From contig DAOTJE010000001.1 of assembly GCA_035448545.1 (NCBI GenBank), positions 310,001 to 374,000 on the forward strand: a stretch of 64,000 nt of DNA. The letters are read 5' to 3'. This DNA comes from Anaerobaca sp035448545. GTDB taxonomy: Bacteria > Planctomycetota > Phycisphaerae > Sedimentisphaerales > Anaerobacaceae. Under the pieces are notes generated by a model that saw only the letters and a list, made by a program, of their open reading frames with translations, had not been told where the DNA came from and did no database searches. A program made the position numbers and the translations under genes. The first letter of the stretch is position 1, and every line of letters begins with the position of its first letter. This document shows, in pieces, positions 45,494-54,554 of the stretch.

Positions 45494-45987
45494 GACTTGG
45501 CTCCTTGTTTTGTCCGGCCGGGTGGCCGCTGTCCTCGCCGTTCGCGCAGACCGGTGATGATGGCGTGTTCAAAGCAACGGAGCACCTCCAGCTCCGTCAC
45601 GTCGCCGGCCCCGGCCCGGGCGCGCTGGATGGCGTGGAGCGAAGGAAGGCGCGTAGCAATCTGACGGCGCAGAATGTCGATGACATCACCCGCCGCGCGG
45701 CTTTGTAGCCACGCCAGACGCAGCTCGAAAAAGGCCCGGTGGAGGATCTCCACTGCCGTCCGGATGTCCGGGACAAAATCGAGCAACTCGGCCGCCGCGC
45801 GCATGAGGGCTTCGTCCCGCGCGGCGAACCGTCGTTCGACTTCTGACGCGTCGTATGTTGTGGTCCCGTCGTCGGCCTCGTGGCGCAGGCCCAACTCGTG
45901 GAGTAAGAATTCCATCCGGTCGCGGTCGAGTCCGTGCCGGGCCGCCAGTTGGGTCGATGTCAACAATTCTCGCTTGTCCATGTCCAT
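45490..45987 (-). CDS. Hypothetical island protein with N-terminal helix-turn-helix
   Basis: A 165-residue protein. The start LLTSTQLAARHGLDRDRMEF resembles a MerR-like or AlpA-like DNA-binding helix-turn-helix, and helices rich in Ala and Arg follow. Its function is unknown. It is coupled by a 4-base overlap to the downstream AlpA-like gene. Confidence 0.6.
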   Translation of the reverse strand: MDMDKRELLTSTQLAARHGLDRDRMEFLLHELGLRHEADDGTTTYDASEVERRFAARDEALMRAAAELLDFVPDIRTAVEILHRAFFELRLAWLQSRAAGDVIDILRRQIATRLPSLHAIQRARAGAGDVTELEVLRCFEHAIITGLRERRGQRPPGRTKQGAKS

Positions 45988-45999
45988 TTCTCCTTTTGT

Positions 46000-46383
46000 T
46001 TAGTGTTCCCAACGTTCTTCGTCGCCGGCGCCGACAAGCGCCGGTTCGTTTTTCTGCTTCTGGGTGTATCGCCAAGCGGCCCTCCGCATCAGGCGGGCCA
46101 GTTTTTCTTCGGTTGTGTGTGGCGCCCGTCGCCCGTTCTCCTTTGCAATGCGGCGGATATTTTCAAGCAGGATGTCGCACGCGGTATTGGCGTCTTCCGG
46201 GCTCGCGCACAGCGCGAACGGCGCCCACGTCACTGGCCGGCCCTTTGCGGAGAGCCGACATGTCGATTTGAGGGACTCGTCGAGGCTCGCGATGTTGAAG
46301 CAAATTTCATTGTTGTAGACGGACACTTCGGCCACCCACAGGCGATGGAGGGCCAGTTCGATCAGTCGTTGGATCTCAGTCAT
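46000..46383 (-). CDS. Hypothetical island protein
   Basis: A 127-residue cytosolic protein with mixed helix and strand prediction and no motif I recognise. It overlaps the upstream RepA-like ATPase gene by eight bases, which suggests a role in the same replication or mobility process. Confidence 0.6.
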   Translation of the reverse strand: MTEIQRLIELALHRLWVAEVSVYNNEICFNIASLDESLKSTCRLSAKGRPVTWAPFALCASPEDANTACDILLENIRRIAKENGRRAPHTTEEKLARLMRRAAWRYTQKQKNEPALVGAGDEERWEH

Positions 46384-47563
46384 CGCGTTTTTTGCTCCTC
46401 AAAATGACCCCCAGTTCGTGGAGCGTCAAAGCGCCAGTGTCTCCTGGCTCTTTTCCATTTTCGAAATGATATGCCAGCCGCATGTTCTCGCCTTCGCTAG
46501 ACCTCGTTTTCAGGAGGTACATGGTCCGGTTGTGCGTCCGTTCGTCCGTTCCGCACGGCGTCTTGACCCGAGAGACTTTGGCATCGTGGCTTTCGAGCCA
46601 GATGACGCTGTCGAGCGACCGTGCCCACGCGGCCCCCCCCGCAACGTTGTCGAGATCGGGCAGGCGACCACCGCCCTTTTTGGGGTGCGTGACAACGATC
46701 AACGAAGCGCCCGACATCCTGACCGCTTGCTCCACGCGGGACAGAAACTTCTCGTCCTCGACCCACGGATCGCCCTGGCGCATCAAGGCCGTCGTCGGGT
46801 CGATTATGATGATCCGGAACCCCTGGGCCGCTCGTTGCTCGACCCATTCGGCGCCCTGTGAGATGGTGAACTGGTTTGGGACGGTGTAGATCGATTCCCC
46901 GATATGATTGAGGAACTCACGATGCTCCGCGAATAGGCGACGAACGGTGTCTGGATGTTCTCGAACCCAGTCGCTCCGCGTCAGATCGGCGATATTTGTA
47001 CGCTGCGCCAGTATCCGGTTGAGATGGAAGCTCCGGCTGCGCTCAAGCTCCAGGACGGCGACTTTGATCCCCCGTTCGATCCAAACGGCAAGTGACTGGG
47101 TAATAGCGAAGCTCTTGGAGGCACCGCCGGCACCGACAAGTCCAAGTCGCGAGCCAGGCGTCAGGCCTTGGACCAGGCCGGTGAGCCAAGGCCACGGCCA
47201 CGCTATGTTGACAAACCTCCCGGCGATCTGATCCTCGATCTGGGCGCCCAACTCAGATGCCGGGTCCGCCACCGCAACGGGCCGGGCAGGCGATGGCTCA
47301 CCGCCAACCCAGTATGGTCCCCATATTTCTCGGTTCACTCGCTCCTGCAACTCATGGAGGTCACCACCGGCGCCGCACCGCCGGCACTTAAATCGGACGA
47401 TGCCATCGCGAGCCGCGTAGACGACGACGCTTCCGGAAATGTCGATGCAGAACGGGCACCAGATCTTTACCTTCCCCCCTTCGCCCTCTACGCTTGCGCC
47501 GGCCGCCTTCAGCGCGGTGATCAGCGCGGGCCTGCTCCGACGTTCGGCATCGACTTGCGTCAT
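46376..47563 (-). CDS. Zinc-ribbon primase-like/RepA-like ATPase
   Basis: A 395-residue protein. Near residues 32-65 a zinc ribbon (WCPFC ... FKCRRCGAGGDLHEL) resembles the CHC2 domain of primases. A RecA-like ATPase domain follows with Walker A GLVGAGGASKSFA, Walker B FRIIIIDPTTALM and a VVTHPKKGG segment. This zinc-ribbon plus RepA/DnaB-like ATPase layout is typical of replication modules in phage satellites and plasmids. Start at ATG 47563 overlaps the stop of the upstream replication gene (ATGA). Probably a helicase loader or replicative helicase. Confidence 0.78.
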   Translation of the reverse strand: MTQVDAERRSRPALITALKAAGASVEGEGGKVKIWCPFCIDISGSVVVYAARDGIVRFKCRRCGAGGDLHELQERVNREIWGPYWVGGEPSPARPVAVADPASELGAQIEDQIAGRFVNIAWPWPWLTGLVQGLTPGSRLGLVGAGGASKSFAITQSLAVWIERGIKVAVLELERSRSFHLNRILAQRTNIADLTRSDWVREHPDTVRRLFAEHREFLNHIGESIYTVPNQFTISQGAEWVEQRAAQGFRIIIIDPTTALMRQGDPWVEDEKFLSRVEQAVRMSGASLIVVTHPKKGGGRLPDLDNVAGGAAWARSLDSVIWLESHDAKVSRVKTPCGTDERTHNRTMYLLKTRSSEGENMRLAYHFENGKEPGDTGALTLHELGVILRSKKRDD

Positions 47564-48345
47564 GATGCGCCCCCTATCGCCTCTACCCCAGCCCTGAAAG
47601 CATCGAGCGGAATGTCGTCGGGGTCGGACCATTGCTGCCCTTGAGCCGTACTCTGCCCGGGCACCTCGGCCCGAGCCTGTGCTCGCGCCATCCAACCCCC
47701 CAGAAATCGCATCCAATCAATTCGCTTCCTGGCTTTTCGTTCGTTGGTTCGACACCATGCTGCTGCCTTGAGAATCTCGGCCCGAGCGTCGATTAAAGGG
47801 TAGGCTTCGGACCACTGGCGGACGAGGTCTTTAGAGATGCCGACGAATGCAAATCCAGCCCAGTCGTATGCTACCTTTTTCCCCTGATTCGCCATGAACG
47901 TGTTCTTGTACGTGTTCTTCCTTCTTATACCGACTTTTTTGGTTGGTACGGCCGGTGGGGTTTTCGCGGTACGGCTGGTGGGGTTTTCTGTCGCCAAAAC
48001 CCCAATCGCCGGTTGGGTTTTCTCATGTATTGAAACCCCAATACTGGTTGGGGTTTTCGGAGGCTGTGTCACGGTGTACTGCTTGCGGTGCTCCTTGCCC
48101 CGTCCCGGCCCCTTCGACCACTCAACCAGGAGCCATCCGGTCACGCGAAGCCGCTTCGTGATCCGGCGCACGCTTTCCACCGTCAGCCCCAGATCGGCGG
48201 CGATCATCGCTTGTGACGGCCATCCTGAATTGTTCTTGCCCTGGCGCCACCAAAGGTACATCCAAACGCGGAACTCTACGGCCGACATCTCCGTGGCATG
48301 CAGGGCGAGCACCCAAAGGGGTGGAGTATTCTTGGCCTTGCTCAC
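47560..48345 (-). CDS. Winged-helix replication-type protein
   Basis: A 261-residue protein. The N-terminal part holds a winged-helix domain (EFRVWMYLWWRQGKNNSGWP and MIAADLGLTVESVRRITKRL). A Pro/Thr/Lys-rich linker and a helical C-terminus follow, an arrangement seen in replication initiators of mobile elements. The GTG at 48345, preceded by AGGAGG, is preferred over a longer upstream reading. It is coupled by overlap to the RepA-like gene. Confidence 0.68.
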   Translation of the reverse strand: MSKAKNTPPLWVLALHATEMSAVEFRVWMYLWWRQGKNNSGWPSQAMIAADLGLTVESVRRITKRLRVTGWLLVEWSKGPGRGKEHRKQYTVTQPPKTPTSIGVSIHEKTQPAIGVLATENPTSRTAKTPPAVPTKKVGIRRKNTYKNTFMANQGKKVAYDWAGFAFVGISKDLVRQWSEAYPLIDARAEILKAAAWCRTNERKARKRIDWMRFLGGWMARAQARAEVPGQSTAQGQQWSDPDDIPLDAFRAGVEAIGGAS

Positions 48346-48517
48346 GGGCGAGCCTCCTGTTGGCGTGCCGCCAATACGGCGGGCGCCGTCCGATCGCAGC
48401 GCAGGGCGTTTTGAGGGCGGGGGGTTGACTCGTCGGGGGGGAAGTGGTAGCCTCGTGGCGTAGTCCTGCTCCTGGCCGGCGCCCCGCAAGCCCGGCCTTT
48501 TTTGTGCGCATGGGGGA

Positions 48518-48718
48518 TCATGTCGGCGCGACCTCCTTCCGTTCGGCAGCTCGCTTCACAAGCGCGGCCCGCACGGCGGCGAGACTGAAGAGGCGTCGCC
48601 GGCCGACGCGTAGGCACGGCAATGCTCCCCGATCCGCCTCGGCCTGCACCCATGCAACCGGGAGCCGGAACACACGGGCAACGCCATGCACATTCAGTAG
48701 TTCATCGTGTTTCGTCAT
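48518..48718 (-). CDS. Small helix-turn-helix protein
   Basis: A 66-residue DNA-binding protein: NVHGVARVFRLPVAWVQAEA forms a helix-turn-helix, followed by CLRVGRRRLFSLAAV, typical of excisionase/AlpA-like domains. The ATG at 48718 begins the domain; the extension to 48865 is unsupported. It lies upstream of the replication genes and could be an island regulator. Confidence 0.65.
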   Translation of the reverse strand: MTKHDELLNVHGVARVFRLPVAWVQAEADRGALPCLRVGRRRLFSLAAVRAALVKRAAERKEVAPT

Positions 48719-48806
48719 ACCACGAGCATAGCAGGAGGGATGTGCGCTACCTGTGCATGTACCTGTGTAAAATTTGAGAAGTGAAGATTTTTTTCGGGGC
48801 TCGCGT

Positions 48807-49412
48807 CTACCTCTTCGCAGGCAACTCCCGTAGACGATGCGTTCCTTTGCCTCTGCCCTTGACAATCATGGCGCCCCAGGCCCGATGGTCCCTGAAAAGA
48901 TGGTCGAGTCGCTTTGTGTCGCACTCCGCCGCTTCAAGCAGGGTGGCGTCACCGACGTCGGGACACTTCCTCTCCCATGACTCCCACAACACCTTCACGC
49001 AAGCAGCCTGACTGGGCGTGAACGTGTAGGTCTGTCCATACCAATATACCGAGCGAAAGTCGGGTGAGTGCGTCGCCGAACAAGTGGTTTTCGGCGCCGC
49101 CTCGCCGGCCCGCTCCAGCCATCTCTCCAACTCGGCAAACACACGATCCGTGCTCAGATGGTCCCAAGCCGCTGGACACAGCGTGCGTACCCCGCTCCTG
49201 TACTCACCTGCCAGCCAAGTGACTACCTCATCCATCTCCAGGTTGGCCCCCCATTCTTTTCGGCAGCCGTGCAGGAAATGGACCAGCATCCCCGGTGACT
49301 TCGCGTGCGTGGCGAGTTTCGCATAAGCTCCCTCGACCGCCGGCCCGTCGTTTCTCGCCCGCGCCGCCCGCAAGTCCTTCAACAGATCCACGAGTCTGCG
49401 ATGGTAGTCCAC
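48807..49412 (-). CDS. Hypothetical protein with winged-helix C-terminus
   Basis: A 201-residue protein. The N-terminal 90 residues are helical. The C-terminal part (YWYGQTYTFTPSQAACVKVL and AAECDTKRLDHLFRDH) resembles a winged-helix DNA-binding domain. The GTG at 49412 is preceded by GGAGGGGG and is preferred over starts further upstream. The role is unknown, probably regulatory or replicative in the island. Confidence 0.62.
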   Translation of the reverse strand: MDYHRRLVDLLKDLRAARARNDGPAVEGAYAKLATHAKSPGMLVHFLHGCRKEWGANLEMDEVVTWLAGEYRSGVRTLCPAAWDHLSTDRVFAELERWLERAGEAAPKTTCSATHSPDFRSVYWYGQTYTFTPSQAACVKVLWESWERKCPDVGDATLLEAAECDTKRLDHLFRDHRAWGAMIVKGRGKGTHRLRELPAKR

Positions 49413-49623
49413 GTTACCCCCTCCAGGAAAAAAACGCCCGGGCTGATGTCGCCGATAGTCGCGAGGCCAGCCTTTCGGCCTGGCCGACCCGGGCAGCGAT
49501 AATTGCGGCAACTGGTGTGACTATCCGTTCCATCGCCGGCCAGTATGGGGTAACACCGGCGGTTCGTCAAGTGGTGTGAGCGGTGTAACCAAGGCAGGAG
49601 CCCGCGCGAAACGCTTTAGTAAA

Positions 49624-50076
49624 TTACCCGTCTATGACGGCACTGGGCAGTGCGTTGGCCTGGGCGATCATCTCCAAAAACATGGCCTTCGTCGCCTGCG
49701 CCTGAGCGATGGCCTTGTCGCAGGCCTCGATGCTGTCGAGGACGGGCGGGCCGGGGGTGGCGGACACGGCCAGGTCGTTCCTCTCGCAGACCCCATACTT
49801 CGCGGAGGCCACGAGCTTGACAATGTGATGTTCCAGTTTTCCTTCGAGTCCGCCGCGCAAAACGCGGACTTCGAGGATGTCGTTCACGCGATCCACGGCC
49901 TCGGCGAACACCGGGCTTCTCGCCGACAGTTGCGCAATATACGCGCTGGGGATGTTGTGTTCGCAGCAAAACTCCTTGAGGAAGAGGACGTTGGGGTCCT
50001 GGGCCCATTCCAGTAAATCCCGAGCCAGTTGCTCCAGGACTTCGGGCGTCCATTTCCAGGGTCCGAGAGGCGCCAT
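49624..50076 (-). CDS. Terminase small subunit-like DNA-packaging protein
   Basis: A 150-residue protein. The segment FLKEFCCEHNIPSAYIAQLS is a helix-turn-helix of the small terminase type, followed by VDRVNDILEVRVLRGGLEGK and HHIVKLVASAKYG, a pattern frequent in small terminase subunits. No large terminase is present, so it may redirect packaging by a helper phage, as in phage satellites. It overlaps the upstream gene (TGATG). Confidence 0.55.
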   Translation of the reverse strand: MAPLGPWKWTPEVLEQLARDLLEWAQDPNVLFLKEFCCEHNIPSAYIAQLSARSPVFAEAVDRVNDILEVRVLRGGLEGKLEHHIVKLVASAKYGVCERNDLAVSATPGPPVLDSIEACDKAIAQAQATKAMFLEMIAQANALPSAVIDG

Positions 50077-50378
50077 CAGAAGCCCTCCGGCCAGCCGCCC
50101 GTCAGGATGCCGTTCGGGTACTTCTTGCGGATCTCGACCCGCCATTCGTTGTAGGCCTCAAGCACCTTCTCCATATCGAGCCCCCGCTTGCGTCCCCACT
50201 TGACCAAGGCCTTGTACAACTCCTGGCCGTCGTGCAGTTGGCCCGCCAGTCGCAACTGACACAGAAGAAAAAACTCCTCCATCGGGAGCTTGTTGGCGCC
50301 CCACGTTTCCTTGGCCTTGGACGATTTCTTGGCTCCGGACGTTTTTTTGGCCTTGGCCTTGGACGTTTTCTTGGTCAT
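50076..50378 (-). CDS. Small lysine-rich (histone H1-like) protein
   Basis: A 100-residue protein whose first 28 residues are repeated Lys-Ala/Thr-Lys units (MTKKTSKAKAKKTSGAKK), like histone H1 tails that bind DNA non-specifically. A helical region follows (LPMEEFFLLCQLRLAGQLHD). The ATG at 50378 has GGAGGAG upstream. It is translationally coupled to the terminase-like gene, so it may act in DNA compaction or packaging. Confidence 0.62.
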   Translation of the reverse strand: MTKKTSKAKAKKTSGAKKSSKAKETWGANKLPMEEFFLLCQLRLAGQLHDGQELYKALVKWGRKRGLDMEKVLEAYNEWRVEIRKKYPNGILTGGWPEGF

Positions 50379-50395
50379 AACCGATCTCCTCCCTC

Positions 50396-50578
50396 TCAAT
50401 TCGCGCCTCCATGCAGCAGCGACATCACGTGGTCCACGGGGCGCATGGCGGCGTTCATGTCGGTCGCGTGCGGCCGGACCAGCTCCTCCATCTCCATCCG
50501 GTACTTCCATCGTTCGATCAGCGCCTTCACGCGCGCCGCCGGCAGCCGTTCCAACAAACCGTCATGGTCAAACATCAT
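50396..50578 (-). CDS. Small hypothetical protein
   Basis: A 60-residue protein (MMFDHDGLLERLPAARVKAL at its start), helical and charged, without recognisable motif. GAGGGATG lies before the start, and it lies 17 bp upstream of the lysine-rich gene on the same strand. The second Met (50575) could be the true start. Confidence 0.5.
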   Translation of the reverse strand: MMFDHDGLLERLPAARVKALIERWKYRMEMEELVRPHATDMNAAMRPVDHVMSLLHGGAN

Positions 50579-50591
50579 CGCCTAACATCCC

Positions 50592-50960
50592 TCAGGGCTC
50601 GCTGTCGAAAACTCCGGGCCTCCACGTGCCGGCCCGCCGCTTGCGCGCGACGTCCGCGACAACCTGGTCCAGTGTGCCGGACCTGAACTCATCCGAGTCA
50701 TCGAGATCCGTCACACTCAGTCCGCGTGGGCCGCTGTCGGTGGGGACGGCCTTCTCCTTGGCCCGGTGTCTCGCCGCCACCTCCGCGTAGGCCTTCCGCA
50801 TCAGCCGAAGACCCTCGACCGGCGTGTGCGGGCTGTCCGTCTCGCAGTTCGCGACCATGTCATCGGCCAAGGCTTCCGCCTCCCGGCGAAACTGGGCCCC
50901 GAACTCCTCGTCACAGGCGTCCAAAATCTCGGCCACCACGCCTTCGTTCCTGCGGTTCAT
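50592..50960 (-). CDS. Hypothetical island protein
   Basis: A 122-residue acidic, helical protein with no motif recognised. It is the first leftward gene before the divergent cas operon and is followed by the small 50,396-50,578 gene. It marks the left edge of the CRISPR-Cas module. Confidence 0.55.
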   Translation of the reverse strand: MNRRNEGVVAEILDACDEEFGAQFRREAEALADDMVANCETDSPHTPVEGLRLMRKAYAEVAARHRAKEKAVPTDSGPRGLSVTDLDDSDEFRSGTLDQVVADVARKRRAGTWRPGVFDSEP

Positions 50961-51454
50961 GTTGTTCTCCTATTCACGGGCTCTCCCTATTGTACCACCA
51001 AACACCACCCTAACAACCCCCACACCTGCACCCTCTCTTCCTCTGCCCCACCCAGGTCCGCCGGGGGTCTTTTTTTTGCCAATTTTCGCGTCCACATCCG
51101 CCCCATCATGGGCGAGGGCGCGGCGCTTGTGCACGCAGGCGGGGGGGTCGCGATGGGCGAAGTGTGTCGGAGGGAAAAGTTTTTCGATTTGGGACTTATC
51201 GGGGGCCGGATTCGTGACGATAAGGAAGACGGAGGCGGGCTGAGGGAATGTACTTTTGCGGCGTTCAGTGCGAATGGTTTCGGCTTTGGTGCGATATTCC
51301 CGGAGCTGAAGACACGTGCGGGCGTTGCCATTTTCACGGCCAGACTCATGGCCGCCGACAGGCCGGAAGACTGGCCGCAGATTGGCAGACACCCCACGGG
51401 GACGGAGTGCGGTCGGAGTGCCGATCCCGTGGGGACCATTGAAATGAGGGCGAG
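50961..51454. promoter_or_regulatory. Divergent intergenic region upstream of cas8e
   Basis: About 490 bp between the leftward island genes and the cas operon. It must hold promoters in both directions, but I find no strong hexamers. It includes a T-run (about 51,070) and a hairpin at 51,392-51,434. A leftward frame here has low-complexity content and is not called as a gene. Confidence 0.45.
51392..51434. promoter_or_regulatory. Inverted repeat upstream of cas8e
   Basis: CCCCACGGG (51392-51400) pairs exactly with CCCGTGGGG (51426-51434) over a 25-base loop, ending 20 bases before the cas8e ATG. The stem shares CCCCAC/GTGGGG with the stem of the CRISPR repeat. It could be an operator, an attenuator or a relic related to the repeat. 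Confidence 0.4.
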
Positions 51455-52312
51455 ATGACAGCGAATTACAATCTGTTGGACGAACACTGGATTCCGGTTC
51501 TCTATCGCGATGGGAGGTACGACCGCGTCGGAATTCGTAATGCCCTGGAAGAGGCCGGTCAAATCAGGCAAATCGCGGCCAGCAACCCGATGGACAACGT
51601 GGCCCTGCTGCGGTTCCTCCTGGCGGTGCTGATATGGTGCAAAGGCGAACTGACAGAGAATGACCGCACACTGCTCGAAGGTAGAGCGGATGGGATTCCG
51701 CCAGAGTGGCTGAACAAACTGGCCGAGCATAAGAAGAAGTTCAATCTACTTGGCGATGGCGAGCGGTTCTATCAGGACAAGACCATTCTCGCCGAGCTAT
51801 TGAAAGCCAAGCAAAAGGAATGGGACGAACAGAGAAAGAAGGCAGGATCCCAGAAAGCTCCGAAAAAGCCTTATCCGACATCGCTGGACGACAACGATTT
51901 TCGTCCCATCGGCGATTTGCTCGTCGAGTTTCCAGGAGCCGATTCAGTAAATCACACACGCCATGTGCTGCACGGTTCCTATGGATTCTGCCCGGCCTGC
52001 TGTGCAACGGGTATCCTCCGGTTCTCGGTCTGGGCCTCGGCCAATCGATATTATCCGGCATCCGTGAATCCGGGATCAGCGGTCTATGCAATCGTCGCTG
52101 GCGACAATCTGGCGCAGACGCTTGCCGCAAGTCTTCCGGACAACGCACACCAAACGTCGGAACCGCCCTGGTTGTCGGATTCGCCGCCTTCCTTGCCCCT
52201 CGAAACGGCGACAGTTCTTGCATGGAGGCCTCGCAGGTTATGGCTTGGTGACGCTGCTGAGAAGGGGGTGTGCGCGAACTGTGGCGATCATCGCGGCCTA
52301 ATCAAGACGTGA
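51455..52312 (+). pseudogene. cas8e: cas8e (cse1) 5' part, interrupted by an IS element
   Basis: N-terminal 285 residues of the Cascade large subunit, which recognises the PAM and helps open DNA. It begins with NLLDEHWIPVLYRDG, the usual Cse1 start, and carries the NHTRHVLHGSYGFCPACCATG zinc site with a second pair CANC near residue 273. The frame stops in the IS terminal repeat (TGA at 52310-52312). GAGGG precedes the ATG. The rest of the gene resumes in frame at 53616. Confidence 0.88.
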
Positions 52313-52350
52313 CCTGCCCTACGGACGGTGGGCGCGGGAACCGCTAACGG

Positions 52351-53241
52351 CTAGGCTGCCTCGTCCATAGGGGTCAACGGTCCGGCTTCATACCGACGCT
52401 CGTATTCGGCCGGACTGAGATAGCCCAGGGCACTGTGACGTCGGGTCGGATTATAGAACATCTCGATGTATTTGAACACCTCCCTGCGGGCTTGTTCTTC
52501 CGTGGCGTAATCGCTGTCGATCCACTCGGTCTTGAGGGACCCGAAGAAGCTCTCCATCATCGCATTGTCCCACGGGTCGCCCTTGCGTGACATGCTCATC
52601 GTCAGACCCTCGCGTGTCAACAAATCGCGGAACGCCTGCGAGGCGTACTGAACGCCGCGGTCCGAGTGATGGACCAGGTCGTCTTGCGGACAACGCCGAC
52701 GCAACGCCATCTCCAACGCCGCACAGACCAGGGACGCATCGATGGTCCGGCTCAGGCTCCAGCCCACGATCCGCCGCGAGAAGCAATCCAGGACCACCGC
52801 CAGGTACAGCCAGCCCTCGACCAGACGAATATACGTGATATCCGCCAGCCACTTCTGATTCGGACGCGTGGCGGCGAAGTCGCGTTGCAGCCGATTCGTC
52901 GCGATCGGCTCGTCGTGATTCGAGTCGGTCGTCTTGACGAAACGCCGTTTATGCCGGCCACAAAGGCCCAGATCGCCCATCACGTGACGAACGGTCTCCC
53001 GGCAGCAGGCGACCTGGTGGTCTTCGATCAGGTCGCGGTGCACCCGCCGGTAACCATAGGTCCCGTGCGAATCGCCGTGCGAGCGTTGGGCCGCCCGGGC
53101 AATCTCCTGCCGCCGCTGCGCCCTCGCCGAGGGCGGACGCCGACACCAGGCATAATAGCCGCTCCGCGAGACCTGCAAGACCCGGCACAGGAGGTTCAGC
53201 GGATAGCAGTCCCGTTGCGTGTGGATCCAGGCGTACCTCAC
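52351..53241 (-). CDS. IS3-family transposase OrfB (DDE integrase domain)
   Basis: A 296-residue catalytic part of the transposase. The rve domain holds the DDE triad: Asp in KWLADITYI, Asp in VHHSDRGVQYAS and Glu in NAMMESFFGSLKTE. An HTH_21-like region (YGYRRVHRDL) precedes it. The GTG at 53241 overlaps the OrfA stop. An A6-7G slippery run near 53271-53278 can produce the OrfAB fusion by -1 frameshifting. Confidence 0.9.
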   Translation of the reverse strand: MRYAWIHTQRDCYPLNLLCRVLQVSRSGYYAWCRRPPSARAQRRQEIARAAQRSHGDSHGTYGYRRVHRDLIEDHQVACCRETVRHVMGDLGLCGRHKRRFVKTTDSNHDEPIATNRLQRDFAATRPNQKWLADITYIRLVEGWLYLAVVLDCFSRRIVGWSLSRTIDASLVCAALEMALRRRCPQDDLVHHSDRGVQYASQAFRDLLTREGLTMSMSRKGDPWDNAMMESFFGSLKTEWIDSDYATEEQARREVFKYIEMFYNPTRRHSALGYLSPAEYERRYEAGPLTPMDEAA

Positions 53242-53537
53242 AGGGACTCCTTGGCGAAGTACGCCGCCGCTTTTTTTAAGATTTCGTTCTCCAGACGCAG
53301 TTGGGCCAATTCCCGCCGGGCCGCTTTGAGTTCTTCGGCCAACGGGACCATCTGCCCTTTGGGCGGCAGGTGGCCGTTGGCGCGGAAGGCCTTGACCCAG
53401 CACCGCAGGGCCCAGTCGCTGACGCCGAGCTGCTGGGAGGCCTGGTGGTAGGTGGTCCCGCCCTCGACGATGAGCTTGGCGGCCTGGAGCCGGAACTCCT
53501 CACTGTAGCGTTTCGGTCGTGTACTCTTGTCTGCCAT
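53238..53537 (-). CDS. IS3-family OrfA, HTH protein
   Basis: A 99-residue DNA-binding subunit with a helix-turn-helix (YHQASQQLGVSDWALRCWVK) followed by a leucine-zipper coiled coil (LAEELKAARRELAQLRLENE). Its final codons contain the slippery run that feeds OrfAB. The start is the ATG at 53537. Confidence 0.9.
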   Translation of the reverse strand: MADKSTRPKRYSEEFRLQAAKLIVEGGTTYHQASQQLGVSDWALRCWVKAFRANGHLPPKGQMVPLAEELKAARRELAQLRLENEILKKAAAYFAKESL

Positions 53538-53615
53538 AGATGGTTCCTTTCGTGTCTATGGCAGCCCAGTCTATCAAGCTCGCCCCGCGCCCACCATCCG
53601 TAGGGCAGGTCAACG

Positions 53616-54554
53616 CTCGCGTTTGCTGCGGGCTGGGCAACACCTCTAACGGAAAGTCAGGCGTTCGCCAAACGCGTGGAGCAACATCTCAAGAACCTGG
53701 GGCATAATGCAAAGGATTCCAAGACAAAGAAGGAGGTGAAAGCCGCGTGGATCATCCTCAACTGCAGACTGGCCGAGTTGCAGAAGGCATGCAGTGACAA
53801 ACTGCGAGGAACACTTGACGCAGGCTTACCAAGAGAACAACTCGCGGAATCGATAGCGAACGCCCTTGATGATGTCTTGAAGACAAACGAGAAGATGTTC
53901 CAGGACCTCGTTAAGAAGCCGAACAAAAAGGAAGAAGCGGCAATCGGACAAGAAGACCTCCGGCAGAAGAAGTTCTGGGGATCGGATCCCCAGCTTCTGG
54001 TGTCGAAGAATGAGGCGCTTGCGCTTCCCCGCTTGGAAGCCGATGCCGAAGCGCACGCCAGGTTCTGGAGGTCGGCGTTTCGTGCCGCCGCAGGAAAGCA
54101 GGGACGCAAGCGCATTGCGATAGGCCCCGTGGTCAACCAGTTTGTGTATCAAGACGCAACGACGCTTTCCATTCCCGATACGTCTGCCGAGTCACAGGTG
54201 CGTCTTTCAGGCGATGTTGGCGACGAATTGCTAGACCTGTTGAAGCAGCTCACACCGAATCATAAACGCGAGCATCCTGAAATCCGCGCTGCCTTGGCGT
54301 TGCTCGCACCAGAAACAGAAGACCGAATCCGCGCCATCTTGGACAAAAGCAATGTCGCGGGCGATGACAGGGACTTCCTCCGCTCAACGTTCAAGCCGGT
54401 CGTACAGAAGATCATTGCGTCCACTGCTCGCGGTTCTTCGTTTCAGCGCCGCGTGGCGATGACCGAGGCGTACGCCGAACTTGAGAAGCTCATCAACAAG
54501 AAGACAAGAGCAAGGAAGTCAGGCGCGTGTCGCAAGAAGGGAGCTACGCTATGA
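53616..54554 (+). pseudogene. cas8e: cas8e (cse1) 3' part
   Basis: 312 codons in the same frame as the 5' part once one copy of the ACG duplication and the IS are removed; together they make about 597 residues, a plausible Cas8e length. It includes KKFWGSDPQLLVSKNEAL, a region near the usual conserved DPH-like motif, and a helical C-terminus ending at 54554. A GTG at 53676 could start a separate C-terminal polypeptide. The stop overlaps cas11 (ATGA). Confidence 0.82.

Larger units (their letters stand above)
52310..53612 (-). mobile_element. IS3-family insertion sequence in cas8e
   Basis: A 1303-bp element with terminal inverted repeats of 29 bp and one mismatch (left 52310-52338, beginning TGACCTGCCCTACGGACGGT; right 53584-53612). 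It is flanked by a 3-bp target duplication ACG (52307-52309 and 53613-53615). It encodes OrfA and OrfB of the IS3 type, leftwards, opposite to the cas genes. Ends and both frames look intact, so it may be active and the insertion recent. Confidence 0.92.

Noticed and set aside
50970..51392. A leftward gene in the region before cas8e
   Set aside because: Its start has no ribosome binding site and its C-terminus is Gly/Arg/Val low complexity; the region is better read as regulatory.
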